A DNA stretch of 64,000 nucleotides from Myoxocephalus aenaeus (GCA_038501785.1 JBAMJR010000259.1:410001-474000); one strand, 5' to 3'; counted from the first letter of the stretch, positions 38,491 to 50,844 are shown. Notes: generated by a model from the letters alone, not told the origin. Numbers and translations: made by a program.

Positions 38491-41400
38491 TTATTCATAT
38501 CTATACATATATTTTGATTCATATTTATATATATATATATATAAATAAATAAATATATAAATAAATATATTTATATATGGCCGTCAGAGCCAGCTAAGCC
38601 TTCTCTGCTGGCCTAAACAGAATCACAAAGTTATAGCTATTTTATAATTTAATTGTTTTTCACAAATACACTACATGTATTATAATTGTTTTTCCCTATC
38701 AGCTTATTTTCTCATTGCACAGCTCCTGTCTTCCTCTGTTGCTCTGCTTCAGCCTGCAGCGCTGATTCTAGTGCAGCTTGTTAAGGAGAGCTCTTATCCA
38801 ATCAGATTTCACCTCTGTGTCTCTATGGAAGAAGAGCGGCCCGAGGCCTTCTAGCTGGCCTTTGCAGATTAAAGTACACAGGGACGTTGTCGTGATGTCA
38901 TAGTCTTCAACCAATCAGATCTTTAGTTTTACATGCTGGGCGTATTCGTTGACGTAAAAGCGCCTGCGAGGTGGCGTCAGCACTAACATGCGCTGTGATT
39001 GGTCAGTGGGCCAGCGTGACTTCTGTCAACAGAAAGCTAGCTAGCTGCTAGCAGAACTCAGTAGGAGCAAGAAGAGTTCAGGCTGAAACAAGAGAAGTTA
39101 TGATATGTTTAGTGTTTTGCTTGGTGTAATTTTTTTAACACTCAAAGGAGGAGGAGAAACGGACTTGCTGGTGGATTTACTGACAACGCCTTTCTCACGG
39201 AGGGTTACGGGCATGTTTTGCGGTGACGATCCTAATATCGACTGTCACTGTCGGACATTTTCAGCCCTAAAACGGGAGGCTCGACTGTCCTCACTGGTCC
39301 ATGGCCATCGAGAAGGAGCTGGTACTGGAACTGAAGCGCACCGATAAACTGTACAACCGCGTCTTTGAACTGTTTAACAAAGACAGGAGGGTGGACTTTG
39401 TCTTTATTAAGTGAACATCATCTGGTGAGTGAACTGCTTTTGTGTTTTTTCATCTGCAGTCGTATTTAATCATAAACAAGCCACGGCGCTGTTGCTGCTG
39501 CCCGCGTCGGGCGTCGAGCCGGGGCTGTTCCCGTTACCCGGGAGCTAGCTGCTGCAGCTAACGCTGACAACACTTTTATTTTTTTGTGCTGAATTTTCAG
39601 TGTTGTTTACTTGAGCAGCTGCTACTAGCGCCTCAACACAAACTGAATTACTTCCTTCAGTCGTCCACTGTTAACACGAATAACACATTTAAATTCAAAT
39701 AAACTCTCACTGCCGGTCTCGGAGATGGTTCCCCATCCGGTGACGAAGCAGGACGTCCCGGCCGCGAACTCGCTGTCGTTCGCCGCCAGACACACCGGCC
39801 GGATGTAGTTGGTGAAGGAGACGGCGGAGGACAGCTGCAGCAGCGCGATGTCGTTGTCGCTGGTGTCGGGATTGTAGTCCGGATGTATGATGACCTGCGA
39901 CAGGCTGCTGGAAACCTCGTTCAGGTTGAACAGCTGCTGGTTCTCCCGCCCGAGGTACACGGTGATACCGGAAGTACTGGAGGAGCAAGCCGGAAGCGGC
40001 GACATGTTTAAAAGGAAGTAAAAGTACTAGTGCCACTGGACAAATACGCTGTAACAGTAAAAGTATTTGTACCACACTGTACCAATACTCTATAACAGTA
40101 AAAGTATTACTACCACAGTGTACAAATACTCTGTAACAGTAAAAGTATTTGTACCACACTGTACCAATACTCTATAACAGTAAAAGTATTACTACCACAG
40201 TGTACAAATACTCTGTAACAGTAAAATTATTAGTACCACACTGTACCCAGTGTTTCCCCCACCGTTATAATAGGGGGGCGGGGCGCCCCCTGAAAAAACC
40301 CTCCGCCCCCCTGTAATTTTCTCGACAGCGTCAGATCACAAGTCGTCATTTAAGTTTCTCTTTCATATAAAACCGGTCTACACCTTGTTCTGTTATTAAA
40401 CTAAACGGCCGTATTTTATTGATCTTATCCACACACAGCTTGTCATTTCGGTCTCTACATGATCGCGTTAACACTTCTTTGCTCTGCATCGCGCACAGCG
40501 GAGTTCTGCCCTGATGCGCACAGACAGGTGAGCGCTGAGCACACAGCAGCGGACAGAGAGCGTCAAAAAATATGTCGCGTGAAAAGCAGACCTATATCTG
40601 CGTTTTAAACGCTCCCAGGGTGAAGATGGCAACAGCAGCTCTCATGTGAGGAACACCGGAGCAGCTCTCTGAACCCGGCGCGGGTAAATGTTTACGTTAT
40701 GCCGTTAACAGGTTACGCTTGCGCATACGCATAGCGACTCGCCGACTTTTGGCTCTTTGCCAGAAGTCTCCGTGACGTCCTTTCTGCTGCTGCGTCTCTT
40801 AAAACAGAAAACAGATCTCAGATCAACGTTGAACATGAATTGTATTAAATCTACAACCCCGTTTATAAAGATGTGTAGAGGCTCACTGCTCCACTAATAC
40901 TGATGCAACCTGATGCTCACATATCTGCACTCATTCTGTTTTGTTTGGCAAAAAAATAAATAGCTTATTGTTTTCCACAATGAGCTATTTAGTAGTAACT
41001 AAATATTAGTTATTTTTTGCACAGATATAACTTTATTTTCATTGTTCTAAGTGATTGCAATTTAAAAATAAAAAATTGTCTGATGGAGCAATCTGATTTA
41101 CTTGAAAGTGATTGCAATTTTCTTTATTCTGTTATTTCTAAAAGCACAGATGGAGTCACAAAATGAAGTTATTTACAGAAAAAGTTTGAGAACCACTACT
41201 TTAAGTGTTTGTGTCGTCGCCCCCTGAAGCTGTAAACCTAGGGGAAACACTGCTGTACCAATACTTTGTAACAGTAAAAGTATTAATACCACACTGTACC
41301 AATACTATGTAACAGTAGAGGTATTAATACCACACTGTACCAATACTATGTAACAGTTAAAGTATTAATACCACACCGTACAAATACTCTGTAACAGTAT

Positions 41401-44400
41401 TTAAAACTGATGCTTTCAGCTCTACTTGTCTAAATTGTTGGGAGTTTAATTTATAACTAAACATCATATTTCAGGAACTCTTCACATGTTTTGTGTTAAA
41501 AATCTTAATTTGTAAAGTAACTAAAGCTGTCAGATAAATGCAAAGTAAACAGTACAATATTTACCTCTGACCTTTAGTGGAGTATAAAGTACAGTCAGAG
41601 TAGTTTGTACTTGTATGAACTTGGTCACTTTATCATTCACCTGGTGCAATATTATTACATATATTACGTGTATTTACGTGCAATACGTTTAAGTACTTTT
41701 CTATTCAGTCTGTATATTAATATTCTCTACTGTTTTACTGCTCATTTATATTTATTTATATTACTTGTTTCTATTGTATTATTCTTTTTATTCACTTGTG
41801 AGCAAGGCTGCTGTAATCCTGTAATTTCCCCACTGAGGGACTAATAAAGGATTATCTTATCTTATGTATAAGTATTTACACAGTACTTAAAGTAAATATG
41901 TAACACAGCCTGTTGGCTGATGAATGTTCTACTGATGTTTGACTGCCGCTCCCTTGTTCCACCAGCTGGTTTCTGTTTAGACAGAGGGCAGGTGAGGAGA
42001 GCCAGGTGAGACAAGTGAGGTGAGACAGGTGAGGTGAGACAAGTGAGGTGAGACAAGTGAGGTGAGACAAGTGAGGAGAGACACGTGAGGAGAGCCAGGT
42101 GAGACAAGTGAGGTGAGACAAGTGAGGTGAGACAAGTGAGGTGAGACAGGTGAGACACGTGAGGAGAGACAGGTGAGACAAGTTAGGAGAGCCAGGTGAG
42201 GAGAGCCAGGTGAGGTGAGACACGTGAGGAGAGACAGGTGAGGAGAGACAGGTGAGGAGAGACAGGTGAGGTGAGACACGTGAGGAGAGACAGGTGAGAC
42301 AAGTGAGGTGAGACAAGTGAGGTGAGACAAGTGAGGTGAGACAGGTGAGGTGAGACAGGTGAGGTGAGACAAGTGAGGTGAGACAGGGAAGGTGAGACAG
42401 GTGAACTGAGACAGGTGAGAAGAGACAGGTGAGAAGAGACAGGTGAGGAGAGACAGGTGAGGAGAGACAGGTGAGGTGAGACAGGTGAGGAGAGACAGGT
42501 GAGGAGAGACAGGTGAGGTGAGACAGGTGAGGAGAGACAGGTGAGGAGAGACAGGTGAGGGGAGACAGGTGAGGGGAGACAGGTGAGGGGAGACAGGTGA
42601 GGAGAGACAGGTGAGGTGAGACAGGTGAGGAGAGACAGGTGAGGTGAGACAGGTGAGGAGAGACAGGTGAGGAGAGACAGGTGAGGAGAGACAGGTGAGG
42701 GGAGACAGGTGAGGAGAGACAGGTGAGACAAGTGTGGTGAGACAGGTGAGGTGAGACAGGTGAGGGGAGACAGGTGAGGTGAGACAGGTGAGGAGAGACA
42801 GGTGAGGTGAGACAGGTGAGGAGAGACAGGTGAGGAGAGACAGGTGAGGAGAGACAGGTGAGGGGAGACAGGTGAGGAGAGACAGGTGAGACAAGTGTGG
42901 TGAGACAGGTGAGGTGAGACGAGTGAGTCGAGACAAGTGAGGTGAGACAAGTGAGGTGAGACAAGTGAGGTGAGACAAGTGAGGTGAGACAGGGAAGGTG
43001 AGACAGGTGAACTGAGACAGGTGAGAAGAGACAGGTGAGAAGAGACAGGTGAGGAGAGACAGGTGAGGTGAGACAGGTGAGGAGAGACAGGTGAGGAGAG
43101 ACAGGTGAGGTGAGACAGGTGAGGAGAGACAGGTGAGGAGAGACAGGTGAGGGGAAACAGGTGAGGTGAGATAGGTGAGGTGAGACAGGTGAGGGGAGAC
43201 AGGTGAGGTGAGACAGGTGGGGGGAGACAGGTGAGGGGAAACAGGTGAGGGGAGACAGGTGAGGGGAGACAGGTGAGCTCACCTGGTGAAGCAGTGAGCA
43301 GCGCTGATGACCCACTCGTTGTTGATCAGCGAGCCTCCACAGAAATGGCTGCCTCTCCGGTGCAGACTGGCCTGCCACGGCCACGCCCCGTCGTCGGCGT
43401 CCTCCCCGCCCACGATCCGGCTGTTGAGCGGCGCGGTGCCGCAAACTGCCGGGAACCAGAGCGAGTTTCACAGACAGTTTGTACGAAACATCCCCAAATA
43501 TTTATTACTGACGCAGATGTGCCTTTGGGTCAGTTCTGTGAGATGTTGTTTGTATTGGAATAGAGCCGAGGAGGTGATTAGCTAGCTTAGCTTAGCATAC
43601 TGACTGGAAGCGGGTGCAAACAGCTAGCCTGCCCCCAGTAACACACGATCGTTTGTTTTAATGCAAACAGAAATGCATTAAAGCGTGGCTGAAAGCTGCG
43701 GTTATAGATTATTATGATTTAGATTAGATTATTATTATATATTATATTATTGACTCCTCAAACCTGGACTGGACTCATGTCAAACCTTTTAATTAAACGA
43801 GAACATAACTCACCATCTAACTGTGCGTTGCTTCCTGCGGGAGACAAAGAAGAAGAACACATATTAATATATTTGTTGCCCGCGGAAGCTGTGGAAATAA
43901 AAACAGTTTCGACAGACCAATACTTCATTATAGGAATGTCGGTGGAAACAAAAGCAACTTCTTGTCTTGCTGGGTGAGGTTGGTATTTAAAGCATTAAAG
44001 CCAAACAAAAGAGGGCGCTTTGTTTTGAATGTCCTTCCTTTTCCGATAAACCTAAAAGATTACCATACAAAAAGATAATCGAGTCACGAGGCTCATAACC
44101 TCATTGTTGAAATGTCACTGAGTCACAGGGATACTCTGCTTTGCATACATGCTAATCATTATTTCACCAAAGAAACCAGAGAGTTAAAACAGATCTTAGT
44201 TTCTTCTTCTCTCCCATTAATTGTGGCAGGACCCCTCAGATGTATCTGGTGACCCTCTGGAGGGCGCCGACCCCGATGTTGAGACCCTCTGGACTAAACT
44301 ATGACTGAATATAAAGTAGTTAAAGTATTTTCATCTGGAATAGCTTCAACAGTAACATGATGCTTCACTGTCAAGTATCTAGTACTATTATGTATAAGTA

Positions 44401-46054
44401 CATCAAGGACAGGAGATATTTTATACTTTTACTGCTTTATGAGTACTTTTACTGCTCTATGACTACTTTTACTGCTTGGTGGTCAGGAGAGAGAATGCAG
44501 CTTTAACACATGAAGCATAGACTTCTATACAACCAGAGGAGTCGCCCCCTGGTGGTCAGGAGAGAGAATGCAGCTTTAACTCATGAAGCATATACTTCTA
44601 TACAACCAGAGGAGTCGCCCCCTGGTGGTCAGGAGAGAGAATGCAGCTCTAACACATGAAGCATAGACTTCTATACAACCAGTGGAGTCGCCCCCTGGTG
44701 GTCAGGAGAGATAATGCAGCTTTAACACATGAAGCATAGACTTCTATACAACCAGAGGAGTCGCCCCCTGGTGGTCAGGAGAGAGAATGCAGCTTTAACA
44801 CATGAAGCATAGACTTCTATACAACCAGAGGAGTCGCCCCCTGGTGGTCAGCAGAGAGAATGCAACTTTAACACATGAAGCATAGACTTCTATACAACCA
44901 GAGGAGTCACCCCCTGGTGGTCAGGAGAGAGAATGCAGCTTTAACACATGAAGCATATACTTCTATACAACCAGAGGAGTCGCCCCCTGGTGGTCAGGAG
45001 AGAGAATGCAGCTTTAACACATGACGCATATACTTCTATACAACCAGAGGAGTCGCCCCCTGGTGGTCAGGAGAGAGAATGCAGCTTTAACACATGAAGC
45101 ATAGACTTCTATACAACCAGAGGAGTCACCCCCTGGTGGTCAGGAGAGAGAATGCAGCTTTAACACATGAAGCATAGACTTCACTCTTCAGTTTCTTCCT
45201 GCTCTGAAGTTCAGTTGGGTTCACAAACTAAGGTACTTCATTACTGTGCTCAATAGTATAAATACATAGTATAAATAACAATATCCTACTATATGTCAAC
45301 ACCAGACATTAATATCTATAAACATGCATCAGATTTTATAAGCTAATCATTTTGTGACAAAACTTAATTTGTGAAGTAAATTTGATAGAATACTTATAAA
45401 AGTACCTCTATGTATTGCATACACTCTCCCCTTTCATTTAATGACAGATAATTTATCATATTTAACGATACATATTTTTTCATAGATCAAATGAAATATT
45501 ATTCACAAGAACAAAATGTACATATTGACATTCACGTCGCTCTTCACGTAAAGCAATCAAACTGGATTTTCTGGTTTTTCATGCTGAGTGTAAGAATTTT
45601 TCCACATGACTGCGTTGTGTTGCTCTCCCTCAGGTTTCTTCCCCTTTTTTCCCTGTGAAAGGGTTTTTACTATCTTTATTAGGGGAGTTTTTTGTTGTTG
45701 TAATAGACACACAGGAAGAAGCTCCATGTAAACACATTTCATTATTACATTTCATTTAGCTCCAAAGCGACTTAAATTCTTGCTCTATACACCGTAGACA
45801 CAGCAACGGGAGTAATTAGGGACTAAGTGTCTTGCTCAAGGAGCCGGTGGCTCGAACCACCGATCCTCTGATTGAAAGACGGACACTGAGTCACAGTCGC
45901 CCCACATAAAACATACATTTATGAGCGCCAATATTAACAAACAGTCAGAATTCTCCTTGCTGTCATTCTAAATCTAGATCATTACTGTTTCTTAACAGCA
46001 CTCACCTGTTAAAACCAGCAGCACGGCACCACAAACCAGCAGCTTCAACTCCAT
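37322..46054 (-). CDS. Trypsin-like serine protease with C-terminal membrane-anchor tail
   Basis: Minus-strand exons: 46006-46054 (ATG), 43814-43834 (21-nt microexon), 43283-43445, 39711-39976, 38175-38314, 37322-37606 (TAG 37322-37324). The total is 924 nt, 307 residues. A signal peptide ([17 protein letters not shown]) is followed by a short propeptide with Cys25, the activation site NSR|IVGG after residue 33, and the catalytic triad His74 (SAAHC), Asp120 (DNDIALLQL) and Ser216 (GDSGGP). Asp210 in KDSCQGDSGG sits at the base of the S1 pocket, so cleavage after Arg/Lys is expected. The last 18 or so residues ([19 protein letters not shown]) are hydrophobic with no charged end, fitting a GPI signal or a membrane anchor. 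This resembles the prostasin/testisin/PRSS27 group, whose human members also lie on 16p13.3. I cannot assign one orthologue. Exon 1 lies inside the hsp70 duplication unit. Confidence 0.9.
37875..38158. repeat. About 35-bp repeat near the protease exon 5 donor
   Basis: About eight units of actgtactacatctcagagg plus tacatattgtacttta. It ends roughly 16 bp from the donor of exon 5 (minus-strand GT at 38173-38174). Confidence 0.9.
38420..38576. repeat. (TA)n-rich block in protease intron 4
   Basis: Long TA run followed by imperfect tatttat blocks. Confidence 0.9.
38580..39620 (+). mobile_element. Probable remnant of a ZMYM1/hAT-like transposon
   Basis: A CpG-richer block within AT-rich intron 4 of the protease. 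Near 39301-39414 the plus strand reads [20 protein letters not shown] and [13 protein letters not shown] then a stop, resembling the C-terminus of fish ZMYM1-like hAT transposases. The start has gccagctaagccttctctgc, which looks like the outer end of a dispersed element. Family is assigned from memory of similar fish repeats; boundaries are approximate. Confidence 0.4.
40020..41400. repeat. Minisatellite in protease intron 3, split by a transposon
   Basis: Units of about 40 bp (taccacactgtaccaatact, ctgtaacagtaaaagtatt) occur at 40020-40247 and resume at 41253-41400. The left part begins about 45 bp from the acceptor of exon 4 (39977). Confidence 0.85.
40248..41252. mobile_element. Non-autonomous hAT-like DNA transposon, 1005 bp
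   Basis: Terminal inverted repeats CAGTGTTTCCCC and GGGGAAACACTG are perfect over 12 bp. The 7-bp word ctgtacc directly flanks both ends (40241-40247, 41253-41259), close to the 8-bp target duplication of hAT elements. It interrupts a minisatellite, so the empty site can be read from neighbouring units. No transposase frame is seen inside. Confidence 0.85.
41985..43280. repeat. 14-bp minisatellite ending at the protease exon 3 donor
   Basis: About 90 units of gacaggtgaggaga and variants (gtgagacaggtgag, agacaagtgaggtg). It runs to the very donor of exon 3 (minus-strand GT at 43281-43282). Three overlapping long minus-strand frames of [12 protein letters not shown] type follow from 3 x 14 = 42 bp and are not genes. 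Confidence 0.94.
44465..45184 (-). repeat. 73-bp CTCF-like minisatellite, about 10 copies
   Basis: In protease intron 1, with the core CCCCCTGGTGG on the plus strand. Its right end (gcatagacttcactcttcag) is shared with 52804 and 59252, where the hsp70 duplication units start, so this array marks the left edge of the amplified region. The flank 43835-44464 holds no feature I recognise. Confidence 0.95.
45745..45905. repeat. Dispersed fish repeat with aagtgtcttgctcaagg motif
   Basis: Words gtgtcttgctcaaggagcc, ggctcgaaccaccgatcctc and ctgagtcacagtcgcccc match a repeat common in fish genomes, partly tRNA-like in its GGTTCGAAc-like box. It is not an intact tRNA. It lies in protease intron 1. Confidence 0.55.
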
Positions 46055-47800
46055 GGTGTGACTCAATGTGATCGCCTCCGTCACCGTGAAACAGCAAAGA
46101 CTGGAAACACGAAGGTGTGACGCTTCTTCAGGTGCGTTATTGCAAAACCTCACATACCACACACCCACACGCCCTTCTGCACCATGACCTCACTCAGCAG
46201 CGCCGCAGGGCCCCGTGCACACTGTATTTATGGGGCCCCGGGCGTTTAGCTGGAGTAACATGAAGGGCCCGGAGCTGACGTTTCCTCCTGAAACTTGAAA
46301 CACCTGAAGGGGAAGTTGGACTTCATATTTATGTGTTTTTTGATCATATACTCGTGTTTTTGCTTAAAAAAAATATTTGTACAGTTTGATATTAGTACTT
46401 TTACTGTTACAGAGTATCTGTAAAGTGTGTTAGTACTTAAAAAAAACACCTTTAAAATGTGTTTTAATAGATTTGCATAGATACGTGTTGCTCAGATATT
46501 ACAGACATTCACCTCTATTCATGGGTTTAAAGAATGTCTTCCTTTGGTATCATCTTGTGGTAATATTAGGAATGACACCATGACAGATTAAACATATAAT
46601 ACCTTGAATATCCAGTGGCTCACATTTCTGTTCAGCCAGTTTATATTTCAAATTCATTGTTGGAGTAAATGCTGCCACGAGATACTACAACTGAAAATCC
46701 CTCAATTTGAGGCTTTTTTTGGGGTCGTCTGATTAATGTTCAGTCTTGTAAAACACATTTTATGAATTTGGACGATTCATGAACGTCTCATAAACAATTC
46801 GGCATTGAAGCAATCTTGTTAGTCAAGCATGGATTGGACGGTGTCACAGGCGTCACGCGTCCTTTAAGTGTTCTGGAAATTTCCATAAACAGCTTCATCC
46901 TTGATTTTAACTCATGAAGTCCCAAAGTGACACCGACTGAACATCTTGGTGGGTCATGTGACAGGTCATGTGATTTTGTGTTCCCATAACAACCTTTCCA
47001 AGAAGAAGCTGATCCAGGTTGTGACAGATCTGAAGAAAATGCTAAATTTAAAAAGCTTGTATTTTCATTGTTAAAGGTAATATTTACCCATTTTAAGAAT
47101 CATAATGCGTAGTGAACATGTCCTTTAATGTATTGAACCTGCTGTGAGCACATTTTTTGAAGAAACTGATATAAAACAAATCAGTTAAAAATCGTTGTGA
47201 CACATACGTCACATCGGGACGTTAACCTAAAAATTGCCCGAAGAACCCGGTGTGACATACAGTATATGCACAATGCAAAAAATAATTGCTGCTCAGTTAA
47301 TTTGGCTGATTCAATAATATTTAGCTAACATATTTTATATTGTTCAATCCAAAGCATATTAAAACAAATAAAAAGTACAAAATCATGTTGTAATGATGTA
47401 GTTATTAATACCATGTTTTTACCATTAAAGCCCAATGTGACACATATGTAACATTTCAAATATTTAACACTATTTTTAAAATAATGTCAGAAATGTGTTC
47501 TACGTGGTCTATTTAGTCTGTATAATGTCCCCCATAATTTTCCTTAAAAGAGAAATGGGTCCGGATTCTTATGGGTTAAGTAGAATTTAAGGAGCGTTTG
47601 GGTGGAAACAAGGATTCATGTTTGGTTGATTTCTGTATTTTTGTACACAGTGAATTATTTGATCGTGTTTAAACATTTGCGTCATCGTTTATTCCTTTAT
47701 ATGCTCAGTCGGTCCCGCTGTGTTTATCCTCGGATTTTAAATTAATGTATTTTGTTGTTTATTAAAACGCAGACTATTCTGAGTGCGACCCGGCGCGTCC
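46055..47800. other. Protease 5' flank and upstream part of hsp70 unit 1
   Basis: 46190-46838 and 47577-47800 are shared with units 2 and 3. The segment of about 740 bp between 46838 and 47577 is found only here; it contains several gtgacac/gtgtcac words but no recognisable element ends or coding frame. Confidence 0.6.
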
Positions 47801-47937
47801 AGAAGCTTGTCGAAGTTTCTAATCAAACGCTTCCGGGTACGTCATCACGCCGAGCGCCGGCTCCGTGCTCTGTGATTGGTCCAAACGCCAACCGGAACGC
47901 TCGAGAAGCGACCAGAAGGCAGGAGGAAAGTATAAAG
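47801..47937 (+). promoter_or_regulatory. Heat-shock promoter of hsp70 copy 1
   Basis: A heat-shock element of four alternating 5-bp units stands at 47801-47820 (AGAAG CTTGT CGAAG TTTCT, one mismatch to nGAAn/nTTCn). An inverted CCAAT box (ATTGG) is at 47875-47879. A gapped second element is at 47894-47918 (GGAAC, AGAAG, AGAAG). TATAAAG is at 47931-47937. ACGTCA occurs at about 47839. This predicts heat induction through HSF1. Confidence 0.85.
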
Positions 47938-48036
47938 TGACGATGGCTGAAGTTACCGGCATCGAGACGACACGACATCCCGGAGCAGAAAGCTCGTATA
48001 CTTCTCTTCTCTCTACCTTCTCCTCTTTTAACGACA

Positions 48037-48829
48037 GTAAGTGCGCTGCTTCCATTTGCTTCTAATATTTAAATGTCCGTTTTACATATCGGCTTAGTGA
48101 TAAATTAGGTTTTGTGTTGTCCTTAAAATACGAATTATAAAATGAACTGTCAGTTGGATTGAATGACTGAATCACTAAACTTTTTTATTTATTTAATTTA
48201 GAGCAATTTTGTGATTAATAATAATTTTAATAAACTGTAATATTTATTTAAACCTATATTTTAACATTTTGGGAACACGTAATATTCTCAATACCGCTGC
48301 ATAGTCTTTTCTTTTACACAAAGACAGAAAGATATTTCTGAATTACTGTCACCTTTAGGCTGAATTGGTCATCAATTTAATGTCCAGTCTTGCATTTTTG
48401 CACTTTCCTATTGTTTGTTATTGTTTATGTACACCTCACACACTTAATATACTTGCACTTTTACACTTTTTAAGTTTAATTTAACTTTATTCCTAAATGA
48501 ATACTCTGTTCTTTTTTCTTTTCTTTCATCCCAGCTATTTTTATTCTATTTTTATTGGTATTATTGTATATATCTTTCATCCCTGCTGTTTTGATATCTT
48601 ATTTTCTGTCTGTAAATTACTGCTACGCGACACCAAATTTCCCCTTGGGGATTAATAAAGTATATATTAATTCATTCATTCAAATGTTGACTTATTTATA
48701 CAAAATCATTTACGTCTTCTTTAAAAGTCAACATTAATTTATTGATGCAGAATAATACAAAATATTATTCATAATGTTATAATAATGCAGGTATTTAATT
48801 TTTCTAATTTGTGTTTCTGCATCTTTCAG
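48037..48829 (+). other. 5' UTR intron of hsp70 copy 1
   Basis: Donor ACGACA|GTAAGT at 48037 and acceptor TTTCAG at 48827-48829, 793 bp, ending 22 bp before the ATG. It holds a retroposon tail (aatttccccttggggattaa then taaagtatat, about 48635-48680). The equivalent introns are 54270-55149 and 60746-61616, both with the same tail. Confidence 0.8.
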
Positions 48830-48851
48830 GACACGCACTCTAACAACCAGG

Positions 48852-50771
48852 ATGTCTGCAGCTAAAGGAGTTTCCATCGGCATCGACCTGGGCACCACCT
48901 ACTCCTGCGTGGGCGTTTTCCAGCACGGAAAAGTGGAAATCATCGCCAACGACCAGGGCAACAGGACCACGCCCAGCTATGTGGCGTTCACCGACACCGA
49001 GAGGCTCATCGGGGACGCGGCCAAGAACCAGGTGGCTTTGAACCCCAGCAACACCGTGTTTGACGCCAAGAGACTGATCGGAAGAAAGATTGACGATCCA
49101 GTGGTGCAGGCGGACATGAAGCACTGGCCCTTCAAGGTGGTGGGAGACGGAGGGAAGCCCAAGATTCAGGTGGAGCACAAGGGGGAGGACAAAACCTTCT
49201 CCCCCGAGGAGATCTCCTCCATGGTCCTGGTGAAGATGAAGGAGATCGCCGAGGCCTACCTGGGCCAAAAGGTGTCCAACGCAGTCATCACAGTCCCGGC
49301 GTACTTCAACGACTCCCAGAGACAGGCGACGAAAGACGCCGGCGTCATCGCAGGACTGAACGTCCTGAGGATCATCAACGAGCCGACGGCGGCCGCCATC
49401 GCGTACGGTCTGGAAAAAGGCAAGTCGGGGGAACGCAACGTCCTGATCTTCGACCTGGGCGGCGGCACCTTCGACGTGTCCGTCCTGACCATCGAAGACG
49501 GGATCTTTGAAGTCAAAGCCACGGCCGGAGACACTCACCTGGGCGGAGAGGACTTTGACAACCGCGTGGTGAACCACTTCGTGGAGGAGTTCAAGAGGAA
49601 GCACAAGAAGGACATCAGCCAGAACAAGAGGGCCTTGAGGAGGCTGCGCACCGCTTGTGAGAGGGCCAAGAGGACTCTGTCCTCCAGCTCGCAGGCCAGC
49701 GTCGAGGTCGATTCTCTGTTCGAGGGCATCGACTTCTACACCTCCATCACCAGGGCTCGCTTTGAGGACCTGTGCGCCGACCTGTTCAGGGGAACGCTGG
49801 AGCCCGTGGAGAACGCCCTGCGGGACGCCAAAATGGACAAGGCGCAGATCCACGACATCGTCCTGGTCGGAGGCTCCACCCGCATCCCCAAAATCCAGAA
49901 GCTCTTGCAGGATTTCTTCAACGGCAGGGAGCTGAACAAGAGCATCAACCCCGACGAGGCGGTGGCTTATGGCGCCGCCGTCCAGGCCGCCATCCTCATG
50001 GGCGACACCTCGGCCAACGTTCAGGACATGCTGCTGCTGGACGTGGCTCCTCTGTCGCTGGGCATCGAGACCGCAGGAGGAGTCATGACGTCCCTGATTA
50101 AACGCAACACCACAATCCCCACAAAACAAACCCAGGTCTTCACCACCTACGCTGACAACCAGCCCGGGGTCCTCATCCAGGTCTACGAAGGGGAGCGCGC
50201 CATGACCAAGGACAACAACCTGCTGGGCAAGTTCGATCTGTCGGGAATCCCGCCGGCCCCACGGGGGGTCCCGCAGATCGAGGTCACCTTCGACGTGGAC
50301 GCCAACGGCATCCTGAACGTGTCGGCGGCGGACAAAAGCACCGGCAAAGAGAACAAGATCACCATCACCAACGACAAGGGCCGACTGAGCAAAGAGGAGA
50401 TCGAGAGGATGGTGCAGGACGCCGACAAGTACAGAGCCGAGGACGACCTTCAGAGGGACAAAATCTCAGCCAAGAACTCCCTGGAGTCCTACGCCTTCAA
50501 CATGAAGAGCAGCGCGCAGGACGAGAACCTGAAGGGCAAAATCAGCGCCGAGGACCAGAAGAAGCTGCTGGAGAAGTGCGAGGAGACCATCGCCTGGCTG
50601 GAGAACAACCAGCTGGCTGATAAAGACGAGTACCAACACAAGCAGGCAGAGCTGGAGAAAGTGTGCAGCCCCATCGTCAGCAAGTTGTACCAGGGAGGGA
50701 TGCCCGCAGGAGGCTGCGGAGAGCAGGCACGAGCCGGCTCCCAGGGGCCCACCATTGAGGAGGTGGACTAA
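48852..50771 (+). CDS. Inducible cytosolic heat shock protein 70, copy 1
   Basis: ATP-dependent chaperone of cytosol and nucleus. It is a single coding exon of 639 codons, the usual length of vertebrate HSPA1-type proteins. All three family signatures are present: IDLGTTYS at 11-18, [14 protein letters not shown] at 199-212 and [14 protein letters not shown] at 336-349. It has the basic NLS-like run from KRKHKKD, and the C-terminus GPTIEEVD that docks CHIP and HOP TPR domains. The tail is short and lacks the repeated GGMP of constitutive HSC70. Copy-specific residues are Ser283, Val286, Asn321, Ile381 and Arg528. The ATG lies 22 bp after the acceptor of a 5' UTR intron. An AATAAA lies at 51238-51243. 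An antisense open frame of 429 codons is a codon-bias artefact. Confidence 0.97.
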   Translation: MSAAKGVSIGIDLGTTYSCVGVFQHGKVEIIANDQGNRTTPSYVAFTDTERLIGDAAKNQVALNPSNTVFDAKRLIGRKIDDPVVQADMKHWPFKVVGDGGKPKIQVEHKGEDKTFSPEEISSMVLVKMKEIAEAYLGQKVSNAVITVPAYFNDSQRQATKDAGVIAGLNVLRIINEPTAAAIAYGLEKGKSGERNVLIFDLGGGTFDVSVLTIEDGIFEVKATAGDTHLGGEDFDNRVVNHFVEEFKRKHKKDISQNKRALRRLRTACERAKRTLSSSSQASVEVDSLFEGIDFYTSITRARFEDLCADLFRGTLEPVENALRDAKMDKAQIHDIVLVGGSTRIPKIQKLLQDFFNGRELNKSINPDEAVAYGAAVQAAILMGDTSANVQDMLLLDVAPLSLGIETAGGVMTSLIKRNTTIPTKQTQVFTTYADNQPGVLIQVYEGERAMTKDNNLLGKFDLSGIPPAPRGVPQIEVTFDVDANGILNVSAADKSTGKENKITITNDKGRLSKEEIERMVQDADKYRAEDDLQRDKISAKNSLESYAFNMKSSAQDENLKGKISAEDQKKLLEKCEETIAWLENNQLADKDEYQHKQAELEKVCSPIVSKLYQGGMPAGGCGEQARAGSQGPTIEEVD

Positions 50772-50844
50772 AAGGGACCCTTCATGTTGACTCTGTTATC
50801 AGGGGGACTGTTTGAAAGACAACTGGAGCTTTATATTATATATT

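Noticed and set aside
41876..43471. 531-codon minus-strand frame (Ser-Pro-Val-Ser-Pro-His repeats)
   Set aside because: It covers the 14-bp array and reads exon 3 of the protease in the wrong frame. The true frame meets TGA just after the donor.
45830..45905. tRNA gene
   Set aside because: Only a B-box-like word is present; there is no cloverleaf with acceptor stem. It is a dispersed repeat.
47943..48065. Small frame starting at ATG 47943 in the hsp70 leader (MAEVTGIETTRHPG)
   Set aside because: The ATG lies only about 6 bp past the TATA box, so it should be upstream of the transcription start, and the frame crosses the 5' UTR donor.
48840..50129. 429-codon open frame antisense to hsp70 (also at 55160-56449 and 61627-62916)
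   Set aside because: It mirrors the sense codons (GC-rich third positions remove antisense stops), has no domain, and is the classic hsp70 antisense artefact.
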